Positions 8,853 to 17,855 of a stretch of 64,000 bases of DNA are shown here, piece by piece. Under the pieces are notes generated by a model. The model had not been told where the DNA came from, ran no database searches, and saw only the letters and a list, made by a program, of their open reading frames with translations. The stretch covers positions 1,054,001-1,118,000 of the forward strand of contig NZ_CP044218.1 in assembly GCF_008727715.1 (NCBI RefSeq), in the 5' to 3' direction. How positions within the stretch are numbered: position 1 is the stretch's first letter; each line of letters begins with the position of its first letter. A program made the position numbers and the translations under genes. Source of the DNA: Mesorhizobium terrae (lineage in GTDB: Bacteria > Pseudomonadota > Alphaproteobacteria > Rhizobiales > Rhizobiaceae).

Positions 8853-9320
8853 TCAGTTGGCCGCGGTCGATGTCGCCGCGGCGCGCTCGGCGATCATCTG
8901 GCGCACGGAACCCATGGCGCCGCTCAGCTCGTTGATCGCGTCATCGATCAGCGCGCGCTGCTTTTGCAGGCGCAGGATCTGCTTCTCCGACTTGTCGAGC
9001 GCCAGGCGAAGCTGCTTGGTGTTCGAGCCGGTCGGATCGTACAGATCCATCATCTGCTTGACCTCGCGCAGCGAGAAACCGACCTTGCGTCCGAGCAGGA
9101 TCAGTTTCAGGCGCACACGGTCGCGATGCGTATAAAGACGCGTCGCGCCGTCGCGATGCGGGTTCAAGAGCCCCTTGTCTTCATAGAAGCGCAGCGTGCG
9201 CAAGGTGACGCCATACTGCTTGGCCATCTCGCCGATGCGAACCAGCTCGTCGTCCGCCTCGCTCGGTGCGGCCTGGGTGTTGCCGGCGATCCCGCCGACG
9301 GTGGTGAGTTGAACAGTCAT
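8853..9320 (-). CDS. MerR-family transcriptional regulator
   Basis: A 155-residue protein. The winged-helix MerR domain begins at about residue 27 (VRIGEMAKQYGVTLRTLRFYEDKGLL), the wing RDGATRLYTHRDRVRL follows, and a dimerisation coiled coil spans about 105-140. No Cys cluster for metals is present, so it fits the organic-ligand branch that controls acyl-CoA or branched-chain amino-acid catabolism (LiuR-like) better than the metal sensors. It lies upstream of, and parallel to, the acyl-CoA dehydrogenase genes and is followed by its own terminator. A palindrome about 120 bp upstream of its start suggests self-regulation. Confidence 0.88.
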   Translation of the reverse strand: MTVQLTTVGGIAGNTQAAPSEADDELVRIGEMAKQYGVTLRTLRFYEDKGLLNPHRDGATRLYTHRDRVRLKLILLGRKVGFSLREVKQMMDLYDPTGSNTKQLRLALDKSEKQILRLQKQRALIDDAINELSGAMGSVRQMIAERAAATSTAAN

Positions 9321-9441
9321 CGATATTCCCCGATGGGACGCGCGGCCCTAAAGCCCGGTGTCGCCTGTGGCGGAAGCGCCGGGGGGCTTTGCTTCCAGAA
9401 CGCGGTTGCGAAAAAAATTCGCAAGAGACGCATCCGCGCGC

Positions 9442-9461
9442 CCCTTACGTTTACGTAAGGG
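9442..9461. promoter_or_regulatory. Inverted repeat upstream of the MerR-family gene, probable autoregulatory operator
   Basis: CCCTTACG (9442-9449) and CGTAAGGG (9454-9461) flank the 4-nt spacer TTTA, giving the centre TTACGTTTACGTAA. The arm spacing equals that of the sites at 8651-8686 and 26612-26635. A second perfect 12-bp palindrome AGCGATATCGCT lies next to it at 9466-9477. The rest of the 440-bp stretch between the regulator and the PodJ-like gene shows no gene. Confidence 0.55.
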
Positions 9462-9762
9462 ATATAGCGATATCGCTTTGGAAATGCAAGTAGGCCCGCC
9501 AGAACGGCGCCGGCACGGCGACGGGCGCAAGCTTTTCTCAACGAATCCTGAAGCTTCTTAAGCTTGGTTAACGGCTTGTTTACCACGTTGGGGGAAAGGT
9601 GCGGCTGTCGGTCATCCGTGTTTATCCAGTCTCGCTTTGCTCACGGTCTCCGAAGCACGGGCAAAAATCCGGAAGTTCGCCTTCCGCCGCCCCGCGGCTT
9701 CGGGTCCCGACTGGGTTAGGGAGCAGTTGGCCAAGGCCAGCCAAATTCGGAACGGGCGTTCG

Positions 9763-12700
9763 ATGAACAGCAAGCGGTCCTATCTCGACACGTTGAACGC
9801 CGGCCGGCAACGCCGGCGCCATGCGACGTTGGAAGAACTCAACCGCTCGATGGAAGCGTTGGAGCAGCGGCTCGACCACAATCGCGAAGAGCCCGCCGCC
9901 TCCCGCTATGACGAGCCGCGCTACGGCCGCAACCAGCCCTACGGCCAGCCTTACGAATCGCCCCGCGCCAGCCAGCGCCCTTACAGCGAGCCCGCCTATG
10001 CGCAGCGGCCGTATGAAGGATCGCGCGGTTATCAGCGCCCCTATGAAGAGCCCCGTCCCTACCGGCAGCGCCCCGCGCAGAGCTTCGACCAGCCTTACCA
10101 GTCGATCGCGCGCGACCTCGAACGCATGCGCGGCCAGGAAGACGGTATCGCCCAGGTCGGCAAGATCGCCGGAGAACTGCGCGGCCTGCGCGAGGAATTG
10201 CGCCAGCAGATGACCGCCGGGCTGCAGCGCGAATTCCAGTCGTTGCGCAAGGATATCGAACGCGTCTACCAACAGGCCCCGCGCGGCGGCGACAACGCCG
10301 AGCTCGGCTTCGAATTCGAACGCCTGTCGGGAGCCATCCGCACGCTGGCCGAAAAGAGCGACGACAAGAGCGTCAACATGCTGCGGCTCGAACTCGAGCA
10401 GGTCAGGGGCGCGCTGGACACGCTGGCGCGCGAGGACAGCGTGCAGGCGGTCGACCGGCGCTGGCAGGAATTCGACCGTCGCTGGTCGGCCTTCGAAAAC
10501 CGGTATGACGACAACGACCGCAAGCGCGGCGACGGCGCCGACGCGCTGGCCGAACGCCTCGAGCAGATCAACGCCGCCGTCAACAAGCTGCCGGAATCGC
10601 TGTCGTTGCGCTCGCTCGAAGAGAAGGTGCGTGCTCTGGCCGGCGCCGTCGACCATTTCGCCAGCCAGCAAGGCCGCCGTGGCGGCGACATCTATGGCAT
10701 GATCGACGAACGCCTGGACGAAATCTCGCGGGCGATCGTCGCCTCCACGGTGGCCGCGCAGTCCAATGCCTTCGACCCGGCGCCGTTCGAACGCATCGAG
10801 CAGCGCATCGCCGCGCTCGCGCGGCAGATCGACGAGGTCGCCGACGAACGCCCGCGCGGCGAAGTGCTCGATCACCTCTTCCAGGGTCTCGAACAGCGCT
10901 TCGAGACGCTTTCCGGCATCATCGAGCGCCGGCAGGACGACGCGATGCAGCAGGGCAACATGCTGTTCCGCGACATGGAGCGGCGACTGGACGACGTCGC
11001 CGACCGGCTGGAGCGCCGGCCGCAGCAAGCCGCTCCGGACAATTCCGGCATCATGGAAGCGATCGACGCCCGCTTCAACGCGCTGGCGCAGCGGCTTGAA
11101 AGCCGCGCCACCGAGAGCGCCGGCAAGGAGGCGATCCGCAGCCTCGAAGATCGGCTCGACGATATTTCGAGCCGGCTGGAATTGTCGTCTTCGCAGGTTT
11201 CCGGCATCGACCCCGACCTGATCCGCAGCCTGGAGGCGCAGGTCTCCGGCCTGTCCACGCATCTGTCGCGCCCGGGCGCTCCGCTGCCCGAATTCGACGA
11301 CCTCGGACCGCGCCTCGAAAAGATCGAGGAATCGCTGACCGCCAACCGCGACACCATTCTCGAAACCGCCAGACAGGCGGCCGAAAACGCGGTGCGGGCG
11401 CTTGGGCCCACCAATGGCGACACGGTAGCCGTCTCCGGCCTGGCGCAGGACCTGAAGACGCTGGAGGGGCTCACCCGCCGCTCCGACGAGCGCAACATCA
11501 AGACCTTCGAGGCGATCCACGACACGCTGCTGAAGATCGTCGACCGCCTGGGCTCGCTGGAGACCGGCGATGCCGTCCTGCCGGCCCCGGTCGCCAAGAT
11601 CGCGGTGCAGGATGCGCCGGCCCTCGACATGGACGAGCCGCTGCCCTTGTCGGTCGAACCGACGATGCGCGACACCACGCGCACCCCGGCACAGGCGGCC
11701 GTCGAAGCCGCTCGGGCCGCTTTGGGCTCCGAAGCCATCGCCCCCGATTCCGAAATCGCCGGCCAGGGCAGGTCGATGTTCGGCGGCCTCGCCCGCGCCT
11801 TCAAGATGCGCCGCGAGAACGACGAGCAGCAGCCGATGGCGGCCGCGCCGACGGTCGAGGTGCCGAGCGTCGATCTCGACGAGCCGCTCGAGCCGAAGCT
11901 GGTCAACCGGCCGCTCGAACCGGGTTCGGGTGCGCCCGACCTCAGCGCGATCATGAAGCGGGTGCGCGACGAACGCGGCCAGCCGGCCAGACAAGCCCCC
12001 GCCGACGCCTCGAAGGCCGATTTCATTGCCGCCGCGCGCCGTGCAGCACAGGCAGCGGCCGCCGAGGCCGAGACACTCAAGCATCAATCGTCGGCGACCG
12101 GCTCGGGCAAATCGTTCCGCCTCGGCAATCTGCTCAAGGCGCGGCGCAAGCCGATCCTGATGGCCGCCGCCGCGATCATGCTGGCCCTGGCCGGGCTGCA
12201 GCTCGGCAAGGCCTTCCTGTCCGATCCCAAGGAAGTCGCGGTCAACGACACGCCACTGCCCGCCATCGAACGCCAGGTCGAAACCGCATCGGCGGTTCCG
12301 ACCCTTGCGACGCCGACGAACGAAATCGCCGCCAAGCCAATGCCGGACGATGCATCGGTTCGCGTCATCGCCAAGCAGGAATTCGGGCAACCGAAGGCGG
12401 CCGACGATGTCGCGATGCTGCAGGGAGCGGCATCAAACCCCGCGACGCCCGAGCCGGCCGCCAGATCCGTCGAAGCGCAGCCCGCGACGCCGGCGCTGAT
12501 CGCGGCCCCGGTCACCTTGCCGACGGTCGATGTGCCCGGCATGTCCAGTCCAGGCGTCTCCGACACGGACAAGACCGGCGCCCTGCCTCCGGTGGGCGAC
12601 ACAACCGCTCCGGTCACTGCGGCGATCGACGTTCCGCAGAATATCGGCCCGACCGCCTTGCGTGACGCAGCGGTCGGCGGCGATGCCAAGGCCCTGTTCG

Positions 12701-13476
12701 AAGTCGGCTCGCGTTACGCGGAAGCGCGCGGCGTCAAGGAAGACATGGTGGCCGCCGCCAAATGGTATGGCGAGGCGGCCGAGCGCGGCTTCGCGCCCGC
12801 CGAATACCGCATCGGCAATTTCTACGAAAAGGGCATCGGTGTAACCCGCGACATCGCCAAGTCGAAGGAATGGTACCGGCGCGCCGCCGAGAAGGGCAAT
12901 GCCAGCGCCATGCACAATCTGGCGGTTCTGTTCGCGATGGGCGCCGACGGCGCCGCCGACAACGAGGCGGCGACCCGCTGGTTCCAACAGGCTGCGGATC
13001 TCGGCGTCAAGGACAGCCAGTTCAATCTCGGCATCCTCGCCGCCAAGGGCGTCGGCATGCCGCAGAATCTGGAAGAGTCCTACAAATGGTTCGGGCTGGT
13101 GGCCAAGACCGGCGACAAGGACGCCACCGCCAAGCGCGACGAGATCGCCAAGGCGCTGCGCCCCGAACAGCTCGAACGCGCCCGTCAGACCGTCGAACTG
13201 TGGAAGCCGAAGGCGCTGGATGCCGAGGCCAACAACACCGACATGCCGAGCGCATGGCAGGACGCGCCAACGACCATGGCAAGCCTCGACATGAAGAAGG
13301 CGGTGCAGAACATCCAGCGCATCCTGTCGAAGAACGGCTATGATTCCGGCGGTACCGACGGTGTCATGGGCGACAGGACCAAGAAGGCGATCATGGCTTT
13401 CCAGACCGACAACGGCCTGCCGGCGACGGGATCGGTCGACGAGAAGCTGGTCAAGGCGCTGCTGGCGCGCAAATAG
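9763..13476 (+). CDS. podJ: PodJ-like polar organising protein with SEL1 repeats and peptidoglycan-binding domain
   Basis: A 1237-residue protein. It has a Tyr/Pro/Arg-rich N-terminal region (about 40-115), a long coiled-coil region rich in Glu, Arg and Leu (about 115-640), a charged linker, one transmembrane helix at about 795-815 (PILMAAAAIMLALAGLQLG), and a Pro/Ala/Thr-rich periplasmic stretch. SEL1-type repeats run over about 970-1135 (e.g. AKWYGEAAERGFAPAEYRIG), and a C-terminal peptidoglycan-binding domain over about 1177-1237. This order matches PodJ proteins of Agrobacterium and relatives, which organise the growing pole. The start at 9763 gives the conserved MNSKRSYLDTLNAGRQRR opening; an in-frame start at 9637 is possible but less likely. 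Confidence 0.82.
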   Translation: MNSKRSYLDTLNAGRQRRRHATLEELNRSMEALEQRLDHNREEPAASRYDEPRYGRNQPYGQPYESPRASQRPYSEPAYAQRPYEGSRGYQRPYEEPRPYRQRPAQSFDQPYQSIARDLERMRGQEDGIAQVGKIAGELRGLREELRQQMTAGLQREFQSLRKDIERVYQQAPRGGDNAELGFEFERLSGAIRTLAEKSDDKSVNMLRLELEQVRGALDTLAREDSVQAVDRRWQEFDRRWSAFENRYDDNDRKRGDGADALAERLEQINAAVNKLPESLSLRSLEEKVRALAGAVDHFASQQGRRGGDIYGMIDERLDEISRAIVASTVAAQSNAFDPAPFERIEQRIAALARQIDEVADERPRGEVLDHLFQGLEQRFETLSGIIERRQDDAMQQGNMLFRDMERRLDDVADRLERRPQQAAPDNSGIMEAIDARFNALAQRLESRATESAGKEAIRSLEDRLDDISSRLELSSSQVSGIDPDLIRSLEAQVSGLSTHLSRPGAPLPEFDDLGPRLEKIEESLTANRDTILETARQAAENAVRALGPTNGDTVAVSGLAQDLKTLEGLTRRSDERNIKTFEAIHDTLLKIVDRLGSLETGDAVLPAPVAKIAVQDAPALDMDEPLPLSVEPTMRDTTRTPAQAAVEAARAALGSEAIAPDSEIAGQGRSMFGGLARAFKMRRENDEQQPMAAAPTVEVPSVDLDEPLEPKLVNRPLEPGSGAPDLSAIMKRVRDERGQPARQAPADASKADFIAAARRAAQAAAAEAETLKHQSSATGSGKSFRLGNLLKARRKPILMAAAAIMLALAGLQLGKAFLSDPKEVAVNDTPLPAIERQVETASAVPTLATPTNEIAAKPMPDDASVRVIAKQEFGQPKAADDVAMLQGAASNPATPEPAARSVEAQPATPALIAAPVTLPTVDVPGMSSPGVSDTDKTGALPPVGDTTAPVTAAIDVPQNIGPTALRDAAVGGDAKALFEVGSRYAEARGVKEDMVAAAKWYGEAAERGFAPAEYRIGNFYEKGIGVTRDIAKSKEWYRRAAEKGNASAMHNLAVLFAMGADGAADNEAATRWFQQAADLGVKDSQFNLGILAAKGVGMPQNLEESYKWFGLVAKTGDKDATAKRDEIAKALRPEQLERARQTVELWKPKALDAEANNTDMPSAWQDAPTTMASLDMKKAVQNIQRILSKNGYDSGGTDGVMGDRTKKAIMAFQTDNGLPATGSVDEKLVKALLARK

Positions 13477-13665
13477 CACGGCGGGTGTCGCCGGCGCGAC
13501 GCCCTTGCCATCAAATTGCCTGCCAACTGATTGAAGTGGTTTTTGTTTCGGCACCGTGGCGCGGGTTTTCCCGGCCGCGGCGCCGACGCAAGAACGAATT
13601 AGCTTTTCGGTGCTATACGGGCAGAGGCTCTGTCGCCGCAACGCTGGATTGATCGAGACTGACGG

Positions 13666-14589
13666 GTGGGTATCTATCTCCCGATCGCGGAAATATCCGT
13701 CAATATCGTGGTGCTGCTCGCCATGGGCGCAGCGGTGGGCTTTCTGTCGGGCATGTTCGGGGTCGGCGGCGGTTTTCTGATCACGCCGCTTTTGATCTTC
13801 TACAACATTCCGCCGGCGATCGCGGTCGCCACCGGCGCCAACCAGGTCATCGCCTCCTCCTTCTCCGGCGCGCTGTCGCACATGAAGCGCGGCACGCTCG
13901 ACTTCAAGCTTGGCGGAGTGCTGTTGGCCGGCGGTATCGTCGGCTCGACGGCCGGTATCTATGTGTTCGGCCTGCTGCGGGCGATCGGCCAGCTCGACCT
14001 GTTCATCTCGCTGCTCTACGTGATCCTGCTTGGCACCGTCGGCGGGCTGATGCTGGTCGAAAGCGTCAACGCCTTGCGGGCCACCAACAACGGTGCGGCG
14101 CCGACGTTGAAGAAATCCGGCCAGCACAACTGGATCCACCGCCTGCCGCTGAAGGTGCGCTTCCGCGCCTCGAAGCTGTTCGTCAGCATCATCCCGGTGC
14201 TGGGGCTGGGTGCGGCGATCGGCTTCCTGTCGTCCATCATGGGTGTCGGCGGCGGCTTCATCATGGTGCCGGCGCTGATCTATCTCCTGAAGGTGCCGAC
14301 CAACGTCGTCATCGGCACCTCGCTGTTCCAGATCATCTTCACATCGGCCTACACGACGCTGGTGCACGCCACCACCAACCAGACGGTGGATGTGATGCTG
14401 GCTTTCCTGTTGATGGTGGGCGGCGTCGCCGGCGCGCAATATGGCGCCAAGGCCGGCCAGCGGCTGCGCGGCGAACAGCTGCGCGCCCTGCTCGCGCTGC
14501 TGGTGCTGGCGGTTGCGATCCGACTGGCCATAGACCTGTTCGTGACGCCACCAAACCTCTACTCGCTGACCGGGGCGGGATTGATCTGA
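13666..14589 (+). CDS. TauE/SafE family sulfite/sulfonate exporter-like membrane protein
   Basis: A 307-residue integral membrane protein with two homologous halves, each carrying the family's glycine motif (FGVGGGFLITPLLI near residue 30 and MGVGGGFIMVPALIYLL near residue 195) and about eight hydrophobic helices. The family exports sulfite, sulfonates or other small organic anions. The start is GTG. The next gene overlaps by one base, and TIGR02186-like proteins are typically encoded directly after this exporter, so the two probably act together. The substrate is not determined. Confidence 0.88.
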   Translation: MGIYLPIAEISVNIVVLLAMGAAVGFLSGMFGVGGGFLITPLLIFYNIPPAIAVATGANQVIASSFSGALSHMKRGTLDFKLGGVLLAGGIVGSTAGIYVFGLLRAIGQLDLFISLLYVILLGTVGGLMLVESVNALRATNNGAAPTLKKSGQHNWIHRLPLKVRFRASKLFVSIIPVLGLGAAIGFLSSIMGVGGGFIMVPALIYLLKVPTNVVIGTSLFQIIFTSAYTTLVHATTNQTVDVMLAFLLMVGGVAGAQYGAKAGQRLRGEQLRALLALLVLAVAIRLAIDLFVTPPNLYSLTGAGLI

Positions 14590-15440
14590 TGGCGCGGTTC
14601 GCCCCGCCGGCCGCGCTGCTGGAGCGTTTCCGTTTTTCACGGAAACGCGGAAAAGCGCTACACACTTTTCCTGGAATTGCTCTGGCGCTGGTGCTCGCCA
14701 CCGCAATGCCGACGGCCGCGCAATCGCCGCATCAGGAAGGCATCCAGATCGGCCTTTCCACCGACAAGGTGATGATCACCGCCGGCTTCAGCGGCGCCGA
14801 CCTCACCATTTTCGGCGCGCTGGAAGACGCCGATGCGCAAGTGGCGCGCCAGGGCCGCTACGACGTCATCGTGGTGCTGGAAGGGCCGGCGCGCCCCGTG
14901 GTGGTGCGGCGCAAGGATCGTGTGCTCGGCGTCTGGATCAATCTCGAATCCGAAACCTTCGAGAACGTGCCGGTTTCCTATTCGATCGCCACGACGCGGC
15001 CGTTCCAGGACGTCACCGAACCGGCCAGCTACAAGCAGCTGTCGCTCGGCGCCAACAACATCTTCATGCAGCCGGCCGATACCGGCCAGAGCCCCGCCAC
15101 CATCGAGGAATTCACCGCCGCGCTGCGCGAGCGCAAGACCGCGACCGGCCTCTACAGCGAAAATGTCGGCGGCGTGCAGTTCCTGTCGCAGAACCTGTTC
15201 CGCGCCTCCGTGCGACTGGCCCCCAACGTGCCGGTGGGCACGCACAAGGCGCGCGCCTTCCTGTTCAAGAACGGCGTCTTCGTGAAGGAAAGTTCGGCGC
15301 AGCTGGAAATCCGCAAATCCGGTTTCGAACAATCGATCTTCCGCGCCGCGCACGACTATTCCTTCCTCTACGGCCTGTTCGCCATCAGCCTCGCCATGAT
15401 CACCGGCTGGCTCGGAAGGCTCATCTTCCGCAAGGATTGA
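14589..15440 (+). CDS. TIGR02186-like membrane-anchored periplasmic protein, partner of the TauE exporter
   Basis: A 283-residue protein with a probable signal sequence or N-terminal anchor (ALALVLATAMPTAAQ, cleavage near residue 45), a beta-rich periplasmic body (IQIGLSTDKVMITAGFSGAD onward), and a C-terminal transmembrane helix (FAISLAMITGWLGRLIF) ending in RKD. This architecture belongs to a conserved alphaproteobacterial family of unknown function usually found behind TauE/SafE genes. Its ATG overlaps the exporter stop codon (TGATG), so translation is coupled. A role in presenting or sensing a sulfur compound is inference from context. Confidence 0.75.
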   Translation: MARFAPPAALLERFRFSRKRGKALHTFPGIALALVLATAMPTAAQSPHQEGIQIGLSTDKVMITAGFSGADLTIFGALEDADAQVARQGRYDVIVVLEGPARPVVVRRKDRVLGVWINLESETFENVPVSYSIATTRPFQDVTEPASYKQLSLGANNIFMQPADTGQSPATIEEFTAALRERKTATGLYSENVGGVQFLSQNLFRASVRLAPNVPVGTHKARAFLFKNGVFVKESSAQLEIRKSGFEQSIFRAAHDYSFLYGLFAISLAMITGWLGRLIFRKD

Positions 15441-15651
15441 TCAAACGAAGCCTTGGAGACCCCAGGCCGCGGGCACATGGCCTTTTGCCACGGTCGCAAC
15501 GACGCGAGTTGCTGCCCAATCGCCTGGCTGGGCTGTCAAAGGGCCAGCCTTTTCACTCAGCCTTGCTGCAACTTGTGCAGATAGGCGCAAAACGTATCGG
15601 CCATGGCGTCGGCATAGGCCTCGCACCTGTCGATGAGATTCTGACGCTTAG

Positions 15652-15760
15652 GCCGGGTCGAACACGTTGAGCGAGCCGGTATAGGCGTCGAAGGCTGACA
15701 TGATCGTGCGGCCACGGCCGCGGCCGCCGCCGTCGCCGGCGACGCAGCGGCAGCAGCCTG
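15652..15760 (-). pseudogene. Remnant of a pdeM-like phosphoesterase gene (C-terminal fragment)
   Basis: Read on the reverse strand this stretch encodes TIMSAFDAYTGSLNVFDPA followed by a stop. It closely matches RMIMPAFGAYTGSLNVLDPA in the complete phosphoesterase gene at 17139-17855; the DNA from 15652 and from 17236 agrees over about 60 bp with few differences. The fragment lacks the catalytic N-terminal part and ends early relative to the intact gene. It stands in the 437-bp gap before the MFS gene, in the same orientation as the intact copy on the other side. The rest of the gap (15441-15651) shows no convincing gene; a reverse-strand tail NLIDRCEAYADAMADTF just downstream of the fragment's stop was not recognised. 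Confidence 0.65.
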
Positions 15761-15877
15761 GCGAGAGCAGCGGTTCTGCACCATGCGCTCCAAGGCACTG
15801 GCAGCATTGCCCTCCCACGCGCAAGGCGATATTGCGGCGCAGCATAACGTTGCGCAACGCAGCGCAGGAGCGGCCCG

Positions 15878-17068
15878 ATGTCCGACGCAGCAATCCTCAA
15901 AGGCGAACCGGCGGTGCAGCCCTGGCTGGTGATGCTGGCGCTCGCCATCGGCGGCTTCGCCATCGGCTCGACCGAATTCGCGGCCATGAGCCTGCTGCCC
16001 TATATCGCGGCCGGGCTCGGCATCGATGAGCCGAAGGCGGCGCACGCGATCAGTGCCTATGCGCTGGGGGTGGTCGTCGGCGCGCCGATCATTGCCGTGT
16101 TGTCGGCCCGCGTTCCGCGCCGCACCCTCTTGATGGCCCTGATGGCCGCCTATGGCATAACCAACTGCCTGACCGCGCTCGCGCCCAACTATGAATGGCT
16201 GCTTGTCCTGCGTTTCCTCAGCGGCATGCCGCACGGCGCCTATTTCGGCGTCGCGGCACTCGTCGCGGCATCGCTGGTTGGCCCGAAGGAACGGACCACC
16301 GCCATCGCACGCGTCATGCTTGGCCTGACAGTGGCGACGATCATCGGCGTCCCGGCGGCGACCTATCTCGGCCAGGTATTCGGCTGGCAAGCGGGCTTTG
16401 CCCTGACCGGCTTTCTGGCGCTGGCGACCTTCATCATGGTTGCCCTGTTCGCACCACGCGACAGGCCCGACGAAGACGCCAGCCCGCTGCGCGAACTCGG
16501 CGCCTTCCGCAACCGGCAGGTGCTGTTGACGCTGGCAACCGCCATCGTCGGCTTCGGCGGGCTTTTCGCCGTCTACTCCTACACCGCTTCGACCTTGCTC
16601 GCAGTCACCAAGGTCGATCCGCGCCTGGTTCCGCTGGTGATCGGCCTGTTCGGCGTCGGCATGACGCTGGGCAATCTGGTTTCGGCCTGGGCCGCGGACA
16701 AGGCGCTGAAGCCGACGGCGACGGTGCTTTTGATCGCCAGTGCTGCCGCCCTCTTCGCTTTCCCTTATTCGGTCGGCGCGCTGTGGTCGATCTCGCTCGT
16801 CGTCTTTCTCGTCGGCTGCACAACGGGCCTCGCTATCGTGCTGCAGACCTATCTGATGGATGTCGCGCGCGACGCGCAGACGCTTGCTGCCGCCGCCAAC
16901 CACAGCGCCTTCAACGTCGCCAACGCCCTCGGCCCCTGGCTCGCCGGCCTCGCCATTTCCGCCGGCTACGGTTTCCCTTCGGCGGGTTATGTCGGCTGCG
17001 GCCTGTCGCTGGCCGGGCTCGTGCTCTGGGTCATCACCATGATGGACGCGAAACGGCGGCCGGCATAG
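15878..17068 (+). CDS. MFS transporter (AraJ/SotB-like drug or sugar efflux family)
   Basis: A 396-residue major facilitator protein with twelve predicted helices. The N-terminal helix has IGGFAIGSTEFAAMSLLPYI, typical of the arabinose/drug efflux branch. The conserved loop between helices 2 and 3 reads LSARVPRRTLL, and helix 4-5 carries RFLSGMPHGAYFGVAALVA. An AGGAG site stands 7 nt before the ATG, and a perfect 12-bp palindrome CGTTGCGCAACG at 15848-15859 could be an operator. The gene is flanked by two copies, one partial, of pdeM sequence, suggesting that it entered by a duplication event. The substrate is unknown. Confidence 0.88.
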   Translation: MSDAAILKGEPAVQPWLVMLALAIGGFAIGSTEFAAMSLLPYIAAGLGIDEPKAAHAISAYALGVVVGAPIIAVLSARVPRRTLLMALMAAYGITNCLTALAPNYEWLLVLRFLSGMPHGAYFGVAALVAASLVGPKERTTAIARVMLGLTVATIIGVPAATYLGQVFGWQAGFALTGFLALATFIMVALFAPRDRPDEDASPLRELGAFRNRQVLLTLATAIVGFGGLFAVYSYTASTLLAVTKVDPRLVPLVIGLFGVGMTLGNLVSAWAADKALKPTATVLLIASAAALFAFPYSVGALWSISLVVFLVGCTTGLAIVLQTYLMDVARDAQTLAAAANHSAFNVANALGPWLAGLAISAGYGFPSAGYVGCGLSLAGLVLWVITMMDAKRRPA

Positions 17069-17138
17069 GCGGGCGGCGTATGAACCGCTGGGCGATAGCA
17101 GCCGGCGTGGCTGCGGCACGTCCAACCAGCGCTCTACC

Positions 17139-17855
17139 TTACCCTGGCCGCAACATGGCGCTGGAAATGGCGAAGATGCGGTCAGTGCCCAGCATATAGA
17201 CCATCAGCGCGTCGCGGTTGAACAGGCCGCGATAGGCCGGGTCGAGTACGTTGAGCGAGCCGGTATAGGCGCCGAAGGCAGGCATGATCATGCGTCCGCC
17301 GTCGCCGGCAAAGCAGCGGCGGCGCACCGAGCGGCCGCGCTGCACGATGCGCGCGCAGGGATGCAGATGGCCGGCGATCTCGCCTTCGACGCGCTGCCTC
17401 GACGGCTCGTGGCGGAACAGCACGGCGCCGACCGCCAGCTCCAGTATAGTCTCGCCGGGCAGGTCGGCCGGCGCTTCCGGGTCATGGTTGCCGGCGATCC
17501 AGAACCAGTCGCGCCCGGTCATCAGCCCTTCCAGCCGGGCGCGAAAATCGGGATGCAGGCGTTCGGCGCCTTCACCGTCATGAAAGGAATCGCCCAGGCT
17601 GACGACGATCTTCGGCCGGTAATCCTCGATCACCGCCTCGAGGCGCGACAGCGTGGCGACGGTGTCGTAGGGCGGGATCAGCTTGCCGCGCCGGGCGAAG
17701 GACGAGCCCTTTTCCAGATGCAGGTCGGAGACGGCGAGCAGGGCAAGGTCGGGGAAGAACAAGGTACCGCGCGGATCGCACAGCGCACGCTCGCCCGAGA
17801 TGGCGACCATCTCGGCGGCGGGTGCTGTCGATGCGCGCACGGCGGAAAAATTCAT
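17139..17855 (-). CDS. pdeM: Ligase-associated DNA damage response endonuclease PdeM (metallophosphoesterase)
   Basis: A 238-residue calcineurin-like phosphoesterase. Metal-binding motifs are DLHLEKG (Asp44/His46), SLGDSFHD (Asp89), GNHDPE (Asn123/His124) and the later GHLHP. Members tied to DNA ligase clusters are called PdeM and are thought to act as nucleases in repair. Its ATG overlaps the stop of the helicase gene upstream by 4 bases (ATGA), so the two are translationally coupled. A partial second copy lies at 15652-15760. The length and motifs are complete. Confidence 0.9.
   Translation of the reverse strand: MNFSAVRASTAPAAEMVAISGERALCDPRGTLFFPDLALLAVSDLHLEKGSSFARRGKLIPPYDTVATLSRLEAVIEDYRPKIVVSLGDSFHDGEGAERLHPDFRARLEGLMTGRDWFWIAGNHDPEAPADLPGETILELAVGAVLFRHEPSRQRVEGEIAGHLHPCARIVQRGRSVRRRCFAGDGGRMIMPAFGAYTGSLNVLDPAYRGLFNRDALMVYMLGTDRIFAISSAMLRPG

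Noticed and set aside
9622..12390. 922-aa open frame antisense to the PodJ-like gene
   Set aside because: A GC-rich shadow frame; the forward strand has clear SEL1, membrane and peptidoglycan-binding regions in one continuous gene.
12433..14706. 757-aa reverse frame across the PodJ end and TauE gene
   Set aside because: Composition is His/Arg/Gln-rich as expected for shadow frames, and both sense genes have family motifs.
15557..17125. 522-aa reverse frame antisense to the MFS gene
   Set aside because: The sense frame encodes a coherent twelve-helix transporter; only the final part of the reverse frame overlaps the genuine pdeM fragment region.
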